A stretch of DNA of 64,000 bases from an uncultured Rhodospirillaceae bacterium (GTDB lineage Bacteria; Pseudomonadota; Alphaproteobacteria; Rhodospirillales; Magnetospirillaceae). This document shows, one piece after another, positions 18,322 through 27,446 of the stretch. The translations under genes were made by a program, and so were the position numbers. Where the stretch lies: NCBI GenBank assembly GCA_937887565.1, contig CALABS010000036.1:62001-126000 (forward strand). The letters run 5' to 3'. Each line of letters begins with the position of its first letter. The stretch's first letter is position 1. Under the pieces are notes generated by a model that ran no database searches, was not told the DNA's origin, and saw only the letters and a list, made by a program, of their open reading frames with translations.

Positions 18322-19734
18322 ATGAATGCCGTGATGCCCGAGATTTTTCCCGTCATCCTGTCCGGGGGCGCCGGCACCCGGTTGTGGCCGCTGTCCCGCG
18401 AACTGTTCCCCAAGCAGCTGCACCGCCTGACCTCGGAGCTCAGCCTGCTGCAGGAAACCGCCGGGCGGGTCGCCGGACCGCCGATCGTGGTCTGCAATCA
18501 CGAGCACCGCTTCATCGTCGCCGAGCAGCTGCGCGAACGCGGCATCGAGCCGCGCGCCATCGTCATAGAGCCCGAGGGACGCAACACCGCCCCCGCCGCT
18601 GCCATCGCCGCGATGATCCTCGCCGGGACCGACCCCGACGCCATGATGCTGGTCATGCCATCGGACCACCTGGTCCGTCGCCCCGACGCCTTCCGCGCCG
18701 CCATCGACGCCGCAGGCGCCCTGGCCGCCGACGGGCGGCTGGTCACCTTCGGCATCGTCCCCACCGAGCCGAACACCGGCTATGGCTACATCCGCCGCGG
18801 CCAGCCCCTGGGCACCGCCTTCACCGTCGACCGCTTCGTCGAGAAGCCCGATGCCGCCACCGCCGCCGACTACGTGCGGACGGGCGAATACTTCTGGAAC
18901 AGCGGTATCTTCCTGTTCCCGGTCCGCACTTGGCTGGAAGAACTGGCCCGCCTGCATCCGGCCATGGTCGAGCGTTGCCGTGCAGCACTTGCCAAGGGCC
19001 AAAGCGATCTGCACTTCTTCCGCCTCGGCGCCGCCGAATTCGCCGCCGTGCCGGGGGACTCCATCGACTACGCGGTGATGGAAAAGACCGACCGGGCGGT
19101 CGTGGTGCCGGTAAACATGGGTTGGTCCGATGTGGGTTCGTGGTCAGCGCTGTGGAGCGAGAGCAGCCGCGACGACGACGGCAACGCCCTGCTCGGCGAT
19201 GTTTTGAGCGTGGACAGCCGCAATTCATACATCCGCAGCGACCGCCAGTTGGTGGCGGCCATCGGCCTCGACGACATGGTGGTGGTGGCCACCGACGACG
19301 CCGTGCTGGTGGCGCCCAAGTCCCGCGACCAGGACGTCAGGAAGGTGGTCGAGCGGTTGAAGGCCGAGGGCCGCCCCGAAGCCACGGCCCCCACTCGCAC
19401 CTACCGGCCGTGGGGCTGGTTCCAGACCATCGACGACGGCGACCGCTATCGCGTCAAGCACATCATGGTCAAGCCGGGCGCGAAGCTGTCGTTGCAGAAG
19501 CACTGGCACCGCTCGGAGCATTGGGTGGTGGTCTCCGGCGCGGCACTGGTAACCTGCGGCGACGAGGCGTTCATGCTGGGTGCAAACGAATCGACCTTCA
19601 TCCCCGCCGGTACCCCGCACCGGCTGGAGAATCCCGGCAAGGTGCCGCTGCGCATCATCGAGGTGCAGTCGGGCGACTATGTGGGCGAGGACGACATCGT
19701 CCGGCTGGAAGACGTCTACGGCAGAACCAACTGA
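18322..19734 (+). CDS. manC: Mannose-1-phosphate guanylyltransferase / mannose-6-phosphate isomerase
   Basis: A 470-residue bifunctional type II enzyme. The N-terminal nucleotidyltransferase domain has GGAGTRLWPLSRELFPKQ (15-32), the sugar-site FVEKP and WNSGIF, and a C-terminal cupin (about 355-470) with KPGAKLSLQKHWHRSEHW holds the isomerase metal ligands. It makes GDP-mannose, precursor for mannose, rhamnose and fucose residues. Its length and domain order match AlgA/ManC proteins. Start at 18322; an ATG at 18334 is also possible. Its stop abuts the convergent gmhA stop (1-base spacing). Confidence 0.93.
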   Translation: MNAVMPEIFPVILSGGAGTRLWPLSRELFPKQLHRLTSELSLLQETAGRVAGPPIVVCNHEHRFIVAEQLRERGIEPRAIVIEPEGRNTAPAAAIAAMILAGTDPDAMMLVMPSDHLVRRPDAFRAAIDAAGALAADGRLVTFGIVPTEPNTGYGYIRRGQPLGTAFTVDRFVEKPDAATAADYVRTGEYFWNSGIFLFPVRTWLEELARLHPAMVERCRAALAKGQSDLHFFRLGAAEFAAVPGDSIDYAVMEKTDRAVVVPVNMGWSDVGSWSALWSESSRDDDGNALLGDVLSVDSRNSYIRSDRQLVAAIGLDDMVVVATDDAVLVAPKSRDQDVRKVVERLKAEGRPEATAPTRTYRPWGWFQTIDDGDRYRVKHIMVKPGAKLSLQKHWHRSEHWVVVSGAALVTCGDEAFMLGANESTFIPAGTPHRLENPGKVPLRIIEVQSGDYVGEDDIVRLEDVYGRTN

Positions 19735-20310
19735 TCAGCGTCGGCAGGCCTGCTCCAGCGCGTCGCACAGGCTGTGGCCGATCAGGATGTGCATCTCCTG
19801 GATTCGAGCCGTCACCGGTGACGGCACCACGATCAGCGGATCGCACAATCCCGCCATGACCCCGCCATCACGGCCGGCCATACCCGCGGCCACCGCGCCG
19901 CGCGCCCGCGCGGCGTTCAGCGCCTTGATCACGTTCGGGCTGTTGCCCGAGGTCGAAATGCCGATGGCCACGTCCCCGGGCCGGGCCAGGGCCTCGACCT
20001 GCCGCGAGAAGATGTCCTCGTAGGAGTAATCGTTGGCGCAGGCGGTCAGCACCGAGCTGTCCGTGGTCAAGGCGATGGCCGGAAGCGCGACACCATCGAC
20101 CCGGTAGCGCACCACCAGCTCGGCCGCCAGATGCTGGGCGTCGGCGGCGCTGCCGCCATTGCCGAACAGCAGGATCTTGCCGCCGTTGCCAAGGGCGCGG
20201 GTGCAGGCCTCGACAAGACGGGAGAACGGCGCCTGAACGGCGGCCAGCGTCGCCTCCATCAGGGCGGCGTGCTGCGAAAACTGGTCGGCGAGAAGCGTGG
20301 CTGCGGTCAT
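19735..20310 (-). CDS. gmhA: Phosphoheptose isomerase (sedoheptulose-7-phosphate isomerase)
   Basis: A 191-residue SIS-domain protein. FGNGGSAADAQHLAAEL (49-65, including the catalytic-region His60), TTDSSVLTACANDYSYEDIF and GISTSGNSPNV (117-127) are characteristic of GmhA. It converts sedoheptulose 7-phosphate to D-glycero-manno-heptose 7-phosphate for the LPS core or a heptose-containing glycan. It is full length. It is convergent with manC, and its start lies 67 bases downstream of the glutamate dehydrogenase stop. Confidence 0.93.
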   Translation of the reverse strand: MTAATLLADQFSQHAALMEATLAAVQAPFSRLVEACTRALGNGGKILLFGNGGSAADAQHLAAELVVRYRVDGVALPAIALTTDSSVLTACANDYSYEDIFSRQVEALARPGDVAIGISTSGNSPNVIKALNAARARGAVAAGMAGRDGGVMAGLCDPLIVVPSPVTARIQEMHILIGHSLCDALEQACRR

Positions 20311-20377
20311 GGGAGCCCCCGGAAAAGGATGCGCAGAGGCTATGACATGCCCCCGCGACTTCGCAACCGCAAAAAAC

Positions 20378-23300
20378 CTAGGTGCCGCCGCTTTCCGCCA
20401 GCGCCCGGAACTGGCGGTTGATCACCGACAGCATGGCCAGCTCGATGGCGTGGGCCGCCCTCAGCTCGGCGACCAGCGCGTCGGTCCGATCCACCGCGGC
20501 GGTGCGGCCGGCGATCCAGGCGTCCAGCGCCTCGGGCGGGGCCAGCCCGGGGGCGTCGCCGGCCACGGCGGTGGTGATGTCGCGCTGGTGGGCGTAGAGG
20601 TCGTCGATGGCGGCCTCGGCTGCCAGCTTCTGCCAATGGCCCCGCGCCGCCAGCTTTTGGGCGGCCGCCCGCAACGGCCCCAGCCCAAAACGGGCGCCGA
20701 CAGCGAAATAGAGCCTGGCCGCCTCCTCGACGGTGGCGCCGTGGCGGGTGGCGATGCGGACGATGTCGGTGGCCGAGGCCAGCACGATCAGGTTGGCCAC
20801 CCGGCCGGCGGTGTCCTCGGGCACGCCGGCCTTGGCGTAGTCGGCGGCGCGGGTGGCCACTGCCTCTCGCAGGTCGGCGGGCAGGATGATGGGGAGCGCC
20901 GCCTCCAGAGCGCGGATGCCCGGGGCCAGTTCGGCGATGGTGGCACCGATGTCGAAGGGTTGCGTAACGCAGCGCAGCACCCAGCCGGTGGCCCGCTCCA
21001 GCAGCCGGTTGGCCTCGGTCTGCATGGCGGTCTGCACCGCCGCCGGCACCAGGCCGTCCAGCGCCTCGATGCTGGTCCACACCTCGCGCAACGCGAAGGC
21101 GTCGCGGGCGACGATATAGGCCCGGGCCACGTCAGCCGGCCCGTGCCCGGTCTTGTCGGTCAACTCGGCTACGAAGGCCACCCCGACGCGGTTGATCATG
21201 CTGTTGGTCACGGTGGTGACCACGATCTCGCGGCGCAGGCGATGGCACAGGATGCGGTCCCCGAACCGCTCGCGCAACGGCGACGGGAAATAGCGGGCGA
21301 GGTCGCCGGCCATGAAGGGGTCGTCGGGAAGGCCGGACGCCATCACCGCGTCGGACAGCCAGATCTTGGCATAGGCCAGCAGCACCGCCAGCTCCGGTCG
21401 CAGCAGGCCCTTGTGCTTGGCGGCGCGCTCGGTCAGCGCCTCGTCATCGGGCAGGAACTCGATGACCCGGTCCAGGCGTCCCGCCTTTTCCAGCTGGCGC
21501 ATGAAGCGGGCCTGGGCGTCCAGTTGCTCTGGCCCCTGGGCGTCCATCAGGGTCAGCGCCCCGGTCTGCAGGTAGTTGTCGCGCAGCACCAGGGCCGCCA
21601 CCTCGTCGGTCATCGCCGTCAGCAGCTCGTCGCGCTGCTTGCCGGTCAGGTCGCCGGCGGCGACCTCGCCGTCCAGCAGGATCTTGATGTTGACCTCGTG
21701 GTCCGACGTGTCGACGCCGGCGGAGTTGTCGATGGCGTCGGTGTTGAGGCGGCCGCCATGGGCGGCGTATTCGATGCGGCCCAACTGGGTCATGGCCAGG
21801 TTGGCGCCCTCTCCGACCACCTTGGCACGCAACTCTCGGCCGTCGATCCGCAGGACGTCGTTGGCGCGGTCGCCGACCTCGGCATTGGTCTCGTCGGAAC
21901 TTTTCACATAGGTGCCGATGCCCCCGAAGAACAGCAGATCCATCGGCGCCTTGAGCAGGCGACGGACGAACTCGCCAGGCGTGACCGACGTGCGCGCGAT
22001 GCCGAAGCGATTGGCCATCTGCGGGCTGACCGGGATGGATTTGGCTGTCCGCGGGAACACTCCACCCCCTGGGGACAACGCGGCCGGATCATAGTCTGGC
22101 CAGGCGCGCGCCAACCCGAACAACCGCCGGCGCTCCGCCAACGAGCGCTCCGGGTCGGGATCTGGATCGATGAAGATATGGCTGTGGTTGAAAGCCCCCA
22201 CGAGCCGGATGTGGGGCGACAGCAGCATGGCATTCCCGAATACGTCGCCCGACATATCGCCCACGCCGATGACGGTGAAGTCCTCGGCGTCGATGTCCAT
22301 GCCCAACTCACGGAAGTGGCGCCCTACCGCCTCCCAGGCACCGCGGGCGGTGATGCCCATCGCCTTGTGGTCGTAGCCCCTGCTCCCGCCGCTGGCGAAG
22401 GCGTCACCAAGCCAGAACCCGTGATCCATCGAGACCGCGTTGGCGATATCGGAAAAGGCGGCGGTGCCCTTGTCGGCGGCGACGACCAGATAGGGGTCGT
22501 CGTCGTCGTGGCGAACCACGCGGTCTGGCGGAATGATCTCGCCGCCGACGCGGTTGTCGGTGAGGTCGAGCAGGGCTCGCATCATGGTGCGGTAACACTC
22601 GACCCCTTCGGCCAGCACCGCCTCGCGGCCGCCCTCGGCGGGCGGGCGCTTGACCACGAAGCCGCCCTTGGCGCCCACCGGGACAATGACGGCGTTTTTG
22701 ACCATTTGGGCCTTCATCAGCCCCAGGATCTCGGTGCGGAAGTCCTCGGCGCGGTCCGACCAGCGGATGCCGCCGCGCGCCACCTTGCCGCCGCGCAGAT
22801 GTACCGCCTCGACCCGGGGGCTGTAGACGAAGATTTCCACCCAGGGGCGCGGCAACGGCAGATCCTCGACCAGGCGGGATGCGAGCTTCAAGGCAAGGTA
22901 GGGTTTGGGCTGGCCGTCCGGCCCCGGCTGATAGCGGTTGGTGCGCACCGTCGCCTCGATCAGGTTGCGATAGCGGCCGAGGATACGGTCGTCGTCGGCG
23001 CGCAACACGGCATCGAGCGCGCGGTCAAACGCACTTGCGGCCTTTTCTGCGGCCCCGGGCCCTGCATCGGGGTCAAAGCGTGCTTCAAACAACGCCACCA
23101 GGGCGGCGGCGACCGTCCCGTTCTCGGCCAGCGCGCGCTCGATATAGGCCTGGCTGAAGGTGATCCCGGTCTGGCGGAGATACTTGCCGTAGGCGCGGAG
23201 CACCACTACCTGGCGCCAGTCCAACCCCGCCTCCAACACCAGACGGTTGAAGCCGTCGCTTTCCGCGCTGCCGTCCCAGACCCGTGCCAGGGCCTCCTCG

Positions 23301-25201
23301 AAGGCGGCACCCCGTCCGCCGAGATCGATGGCGGAGCCCGACGGGCTTTCCAGTTGGAAGTCGTGTATCCAGACCGGGATCACGTCGGTGGCGGGGCGGA
23401 TCTCGTGGGGAATTTCCGCGATCACCCTGAGGCCCATGGCCTCGAGAACCGGTAACACGTCGGACAATGCCACCGGCCGCACCTCGTGCACCAGCTTCAG
23501 GCGGGCCTCGTGGGGGAGGGCCTCGATGGGGCGGTAGAACGAGATCGCCAACGGCCGGCCGGCCAACACCGATTCCACCCGGTCGACGTCGGCGACCGCC
23601 GCTGCTACCTGGTGACGTTCGCGATATGCGACGGGGAAGGCGTCACGATACCGCCGCGCCAGCACCAGCCCGCGCGCCTCACCATGGGCTGCCACCAAGG
23701 CATCGGTCAGGTGGTCGGCCCACGATCGCGACGCCTCGGCGATGCGCGCCTCGATCTCGCGTTCGTCCACTTCCGGAATGGCGCCGGGGTGTGTGCTGAC
23801 GATCAGATGCAGCCGCGCCAGCGGAGCGTCGGTGACCTGGGTGTAGTAGGCATCCAGGGTGCCGTTCCATGCCTGCTCGAGCAGGCGGCTGATCGTCAGA
23901 CGCAAAGGCGTGTCATAGCGGTCGCGGGGAATGAAGACCAGACACGACACGAAGCGCTCGAACTCATCGCGACGGACAAACAGGGCGGCGCGGGGCCGTT
24001 CCTGGAGCCGAAGCACACCCTTCGCCACGCGCAATAGGTCGTCCTCGGACATCTGGAACAGCTCGTCACGGGGAAAGGTCTCGAGAACATGGACCAGGGC
24101 CTTGTCGTCATGGCCGAAAGGCGGAAAGGCTGCCCGCTTGCGCACCCGCGCCACCTTGCCCCGCAGCAAAGGAATGCCGGCCGGATTGCGGGTATAGGCA
24201 GCCGAGGTGAACAGCCCTAGGAAGGCGTGCATCCCAACCACGGCGCCATTGGGCCCCAGACGCTTGACCCCAATCACGTCCATGTGGACCGGCCGGTGGA
24301 CGGCGGAATGGCGGGCCGACTTGGTCACCAACAGCAACGCCGGCCGCCGCAGGAAGCCCCTTACCTCGGCGGGCATGGCAGCCAACGGCACGTTGGCGTC
24401 GAACACCCGCGCCTGCGCGTCGGCCAGGATGCCCAAACCCTTGGCGGGATCGAAATCCACGTTGGGGGCGCCATCCTCGGCATCCTGGAAGGTGAAATCG
24501 CGGTATCCGAGGAAGGTGAAATGGTCGTCATGCAGCCAGTTGAGGAAGGCGGTGACATCCGGCGCCTCGTCGCCGGGAAGGTCTGCCACCTCGTCGGCCG
24601 CCGCCCTCAGGCGCTCGCGCATGGCCCGCCAGTCGGCGACCGCTGCCCGCACGTCGGCCAACACCGCGGCCACGCTGGCCGCCACCTTCGGCATGGCCGC
24701 CGGGTCCTGGCGGTCGATCTGGATGTGCATCACCGATTCGGCGTGACCGTCCGGCGGCATCTCGTCGGGCAAGGCGATGTCCAACAGCCGGCCGCCATCG
24801 TCGCGGCGCAAGGTCAGAATCGGATGGAGGAGACGATGGACGGTAATGCCTTGGCCGGCCAACGTCATGGCCACCGAATCCACCAGGAACGGCATGTCGT
24901 CATTGTCGATCTCCAGGATCGAGTGGGAAGACTCCCAGCCGTGCTCCTCCAGATCGGGCTGGAACACGCGAATCAGCGTCTCGCCGGGGCGACGGTCGCG
25001 CATGAAGCCCAGCAAGCCCACCAGCATGCCGTAGACAACGAAGGAGTCCGTGCCTTCCAGGTCGGCGGGAGGGATGCAAGCCAAGAACGGCCGTGCCAGC
25101 CGATCGACGAGGCCAGCGCGCTCCGATTCCAGCCGGGTCCGCGCCAACGCCGCCACGTCGTCGGCGATCCCGTTCCGCAGCACGTCCATGCCCAGGGTCA
25201 T
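20378..25201 (-). CDS. NAD-specific glutamate dehydrogenase, large (about 180-kDa) type
   Basis: A 1,607-residue protein of the large GDH class (Bac_GDH) known from Streptomyces, Pseudomonas and Caulobacter. N-terminal ACT-like regulatory segments (about 1-700) precede the catalytic core, which holds KAQMVKNAVIVPVGAKGGFV (Lys-rich glutamate/NAD region), GDMSGDVFGNAMLLS and FFGGIGTYVK. It catalyses oxidative deamination of glutamate to 2-oxoglutarate. The start MTLGMDVLRNGIADD is chosen at 25201; an in-frame ATG at 25324 would run into the HAD gene. The single unbroken frame indicates an intact gene. Confidence 0.93.
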   Translation of the reverse strand: MTLGMDVLRNGIADDVAALARTRLESERAGLVDRLARPFLACIPPADLEGTDSFVVYGMLVGLLGFMRDRRPGETLIRVFQPDLEEHGWESSHSILEIDNDDMPFLVDSVAMTLAGQGITVHRLLHPILTLRRDDGGRLLDIALPDEMPPDGHAESVMHIQIDRQDPAAMPKVAASVAAVLADVRAAVADWRAMRERLRAAADEVADLPGDEAPDVTAFLNWLHDDHFTFLGYRDFTFQDAEDGAPNVDFDPAKGLGILADAQARVFDANVPLAAMPAEVRGFLRRPALLLVTKSARHSAVHRPVHMDVIGVKRLGPNGAVVGMHAFLGLFTSAAYTRNPAGIPLLRGKVARVRKRAAFPPFGHDDKALVHVLETFPRDELFQMSEDDLLRVAKGVLRLQERPRAALFVRRDEFERFVSCLVFIPRDRYDTPLRLTISRLLEQAWNGTLDAYYTQVTDAPLARLHLIVSTHPGAIPEVDEREIEARIAEASRSWADHLTDALVAAHGEARGLVLARRYRDAFPVAYRERHQVAAAVADVDRVESVLAGRPLAISFYRPIEALPHEARLKLVHEVRPVALSDVLPVLEAMGLRVIAEIPHEIRPATDVIPVWIHDFQLESPSGSAIDLGGRGAAFEEALARVWDGSAESDGFNRLVLEAGLDWRQVVVLRAYGKYLRQTGITFSQAYIERALAENGTVAAALVALFEARFDPDAGPGAAEKAASAFDRALDAVLRADDDRILGRYRNLIEATVRTNRYQPGPDGQPKPYLALKLASRLVEDLPLPRPWVEIFVYSPRVEAVHLRGGKVARGGIRWSDRAEDFRTEILGLMKAQMVKNAVIVPVGAKGGFVVKRPPAEGGREAVLAEGVECYRTMMRALLDLTDNRVGGEIIPPDRVVRHDDDDPYLVVAADKGTAAFSDIANAVSMDHGFWLGDAFASGGSRGYDHKAMGITARGAWEAVGRHFRELGMDIDAEDFTVIGVGDMSGDVFGNAMLLSPHIRLVGAFNHSHIFIDPDPDPERSLAERRRLFGLARAWPDYDPAALSPGGGVFPRTAKSIPVSPQMANRFGIARTSVTPGEFVRRLLKAPMDLLFFGGIGTYVKSSDETNAEVGDRANDVLRIDGRELRAKVVGEGANLAMTQLGRIEYAAHGGRLNTDAIDNSAGVDTSDHEVNIKILLDGEVAAGDLTGKQRDELLTAMTDEVAALVLRDNYLQTGALTLMDAQGPEQLDAQARFMRQLEKAGRLDRVIEFLPDDEALTERAAKHKGLLRPELAVLLAYAKIWLSDAVMASGLPDDPFMAGDLARYFPSPLRERFGDRILCHRLRREIVVTTVTNSMINRVGVAFVAELTDKTGHGPADVARAYIVARDAFALREVWTSIEALDGLVPAAVQTAMQTEANRLLERATGWVLRCVTQPFDIGATIAELAPGIRALEAALPIILPADLREAVATRAADYAKAGVPEDTAGRVANLIVLASATDIVRIATRHGATVEEAARLYFAVGARFGLGPLRAAAQKLAARGHWQKLAAEAAIDDLYAHQRDITTAVAGDAPGLAPPEALDAWIAGRTAAVDRTDALVAELRAAHAIELAMLSVINRQFRALAESGGT

Positions 25202-25272
25202 GCTCCGCCTCTCCCTCTTACCGCCCGTGCCACTTCGATATGGCCTCATTGGCGGGTCGATGACAACCGGCG

Positions 25273-25884
25273 TCAGCGCAACATGGGCATAAGGTCGGAG
25301 AGGTCGCTCAGCAGCGGGCCGCAATCGGGTTGGCGCGACAAGGTGCCGCCGGCGACGCCGAAGAAGCGGCAGCCGACCTCCAGGGCGGCGGCACGATCAT
25401 CGGCACCGTCGCCGACCATGGCGACCTGCTGGGCCTCAAGGCCTTCCTGGGCCACGATCGCCCGCAGATTGGCCACCTTGGCGCCATGACCGCCGCGAAT
25501 GCCGTCGAAGACATGGGCGCCATATCGGCGCAAGACCACGGCCAACAAGGGTTCGGTTGGCGTCGCCGAATTGATGTGCTGGCGCAGGCCCGCCTCGCGC
25601 GCGGCGGCCAGGACGACACCGGCCCCGGCCCGCGCGGGACAGACGACTATCTGGTCTTCGCACCAGACGGAATAACGATGGACCAGGTCGGCCGGATCGC
25701 CGCCGAACCGAGACGCGAAGGCAGCGGCGATCGCCACGCGGTCGCCGGGTGGCGCCGCCAGGATGTCCTCCATCACCGCCCGCCCGCCCGGCACGCCGTC
25801 GGCAAGGGCCAGGAAGCCGTCGCGCTTGATGTCGTTGGACAACACCAGCGTCCCGTCGAAATCCCAGACGATACAGCGGATCAT
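25273..25884 (-). CDS. HAD-family phosphatase (phosphoglycolate phosphatase-like)
   Basis: A 203-residue HAD hydrolase. Motif I is VWDFDGTLV with nucleophile Asp8 and acid Asp10; motif II is in INSATPTEPL; motif III/IV is VAMVGDGADDRAAA. A helical cap sits between motifs I and II. It hydrolyses a small phosphate ester, but which one is unclear. It lies 9 bases downstream of holA, probably as part of the leuS-lptE-holA operon. Confidence 0.85.
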   Translation of the reverse strand: MIRCIVWDFDGTLVLSNDIKRDGFLALADGVPGGRAVMEDILAAPPGDRVAIAAAFASRFGGDPADLVHRYSVWCEDQIVVCPARAGAGVVLAAAREAGLRQHINSATPTEPLLAVVLRRYGAHVFDGIRGGHGAKVANLRAIVAQEGLEAQQVAMVGDGADDRAAALEVGCRFFGVAGGTLSRQPDCGPLLSDLSDLMPMLR

Positions 25885-25893
25885 GGTCCTTCC

Positions 25894-26919
25894 TCAGCGG
25901 GTCCGCCCGGCGGCGCGGGCCAGTTGCATCACCGCCCGCGAGCATAGTTCTGCGGCCGGCATGCCGGTGGTCTTGCAGTCGGCTTCCGCCTCCAGCAGCA
26001 GTTCCAGGGCCCGGCCGATCCGGTCGACCGGCCACCGCGCCACCTGACGCTTGAAGCGCTCGGCGGCCTTGAAGATCACCGGCGGCCGCAACGCCGCCAT
26101 GGCCTGGTCGGCGGACTTGCCGCTGGCCACCAGGCCGCCGGCCAGATGCAACCGCTGGAAGTGGCGCGCCAGTCCGCGCAGGATCGAAACGGGCTGGTTG
26201 CCCTCGCGCAACAGGCGGTCGAGCACCCGCTGGGCGGTGGCGTGATCACCGTCGGCGGTGGCGAGCGCCAGATCGTCCATGCCCAGCGAGGCGGTGTCGC
26301 CGATGCATGCCACCACGTCGGCCAGATGCACCCGGCCCGGGCCGCCCATATAGGTCACCAGCTTGGTCAGCTCGGCGCGGGTGAGGCGACGGTCGCCACC
26401 GAGATGGTCCATCAGATAGGCCATGGCATCGGGATCGGCGGCGAGGCCGGCGGCCTTGAGTTCCTCCTGGATCACCGCCGCCAGGCTGCCGCCCTCGTCT
26501 CCGTAGCAGGCGATGGTGACGGCGTTGTCGGCGCCCTCGAACAGCTTGCGCAAGCTGGAGCGCGGCCCCAGGTCGCCGCCCTCCAGCACCACCAGGGCGT
26601 CGCCCTTGGGGTCGGCCAGGAACGAGCCCGCCACCACGGCGACGCCGTCGCCGGCATCGCGCACCACCACGGCGCGACGGCCGCCGGTCAACGCGATCGC
26701 TGCCGCCTCGTCGGCGAGGCGGGCAGGATCGTCTTTGAGGACGGACGGCGTCAGCTCGGCGACCCGGAATGGATCGGACGGATCGGGGACAGCGGTGCGC
26801 ACCAGCTTGCCGACCCGCTCCCGGACTAGGCCGCCATCGGGACCGAAGACCAAGATCCCGCGCATGCCCGGATCGGGCGCCTTGATGAAGGCTTCGGCCT
26901 TGGCGCCGGTGAGCTTCAC
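25894..26919 (-). CDS. holA: DNA polymerase III delta subunit
   Basis: A 341-residue clamp-loader subunit. The N-terminal AAA+-like fold begins with KAEAFIKAPDPGMRGILVFGPDGGLVRERV, and the C-terminal helical collar with VSILRGLARHFQRL is typical of HolA. The start is a GTG at 26919 overlapping the lptE stop (GTGA). It opens the beta clamp within the DnaX complex. The leuS-lptE-holA order is widespread in proteobacteria, supporting the call. Confidence 0.93.
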   Translation of the reverse strand: MKLTGAKAEAFIKAPDPGMRGILVFGPDGGLVRERVGKLVRTAVPDPSDPFRVAELTPSVLKDDPARLADEAAAIALTGGRRAVVVRDAGDGVAVVAGSFLADPKGDALVVLEGGDLGPRSSLRKLFEGADNAVTIACYGDEGGSLAAVIQEELKAAGLAADPDAMAYLMDHLGGDRRLTRAELTKLVTYMGGPGRVHLADVVACIGDTASLGMDDLALATADGDHATAQRVLDRLLREGNQPVSILRGLARHFQRLHLAGGLVASGKSADQAMAALRPPVIFKAAERFKRQVARWPVDRIGRALELLLEAEADCKTTGMPAAELCSRAVMQLARAAGRTR

Positions 26920-27446
26920 CGCGACGGCCTTTCCTTCTCGAAATAGACTGCCAGCTGGCGGCGGATGTTCTCGGCGACTTCCTCGAGAGCGCGTTCCTCG
27001 GCGTCGCGCTCCATGACCACGCTGGCATAGCGGGCACCCAGATAATTGAAGCTCACCACCGAACGCGTCCTGCCCGAGGTCAGCGAAGGCCCATCTTCCT
27101 GCCCTCCCGGGGCGACCAGGACGTAGGTGGCCTCGACCAGCATCCTGCCCAGCGTGGCATGGTCGTCCTTCTGCTGACCCAGGCCCTCCAGCTGTGTCGT
27201 CGTCTTGACGATCAGGTCATAGCGGGAACGGGCGGGCTCACCACCGGGATTAAGGCGCTGGACCAGCGAATTGCGGAGTTGCTGTCCCTTGCGGTCCTCG
27301 ATGGCGCGCACCCGGACCGAAGCCAAAAACTCTGCGATGTCGGCTGACATCGCGTCCTTACCGGTGCCATAGAGTGGCTTGAACCCGCAGCCGGCGGGTC
27401 CCAGCGTAAGGACGACGAGGATCAGGGCTGCTCTAGACCACCACAT
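26916..27446 (-). CDS. lptE: LPS-assembly lipoprotein
   Basis: A 176-residue outer-membrane lipoprotein. The signal peptide ends in a lipobox (LGPAGC, Cys20), followed directly by GFKPLYG, the standard LptE opening. The rest is a small alpha/beta domain (VRVRAIEDRKGQQLRNSL). It plugs the LptD barrel that delivers LPS to the outer leaflet. The start overlaps the leuS stop by 14 bases and the stop overlaps holA. Confidence 0.93.
   Translation of the reverse strand: MWWSRAALILVVLTLGPAGCGFKPLYGTGKDAMSADIAEFLASVRVRAIEDRKGQQLRNSLVQRLNPGGEPARSRYDLIVKTTTQLEGLGQQKDDHATLGRMLVEATYVLVAPGGQEDGPSLTSGRTRSVVSFNYLGARYASVVMERDAEERALEEVAENIRRQLAVYFEKERPSR

Noticed and set aside
20297..23455. A 1,052-codon open frame on the plus strand
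   Set aside because: It is antisense to the glutamate dehydrogenase gene. High-GC codon bias opens long frames opposite real genes, and its product is a His/Gly/Arg-rich string without motifs.
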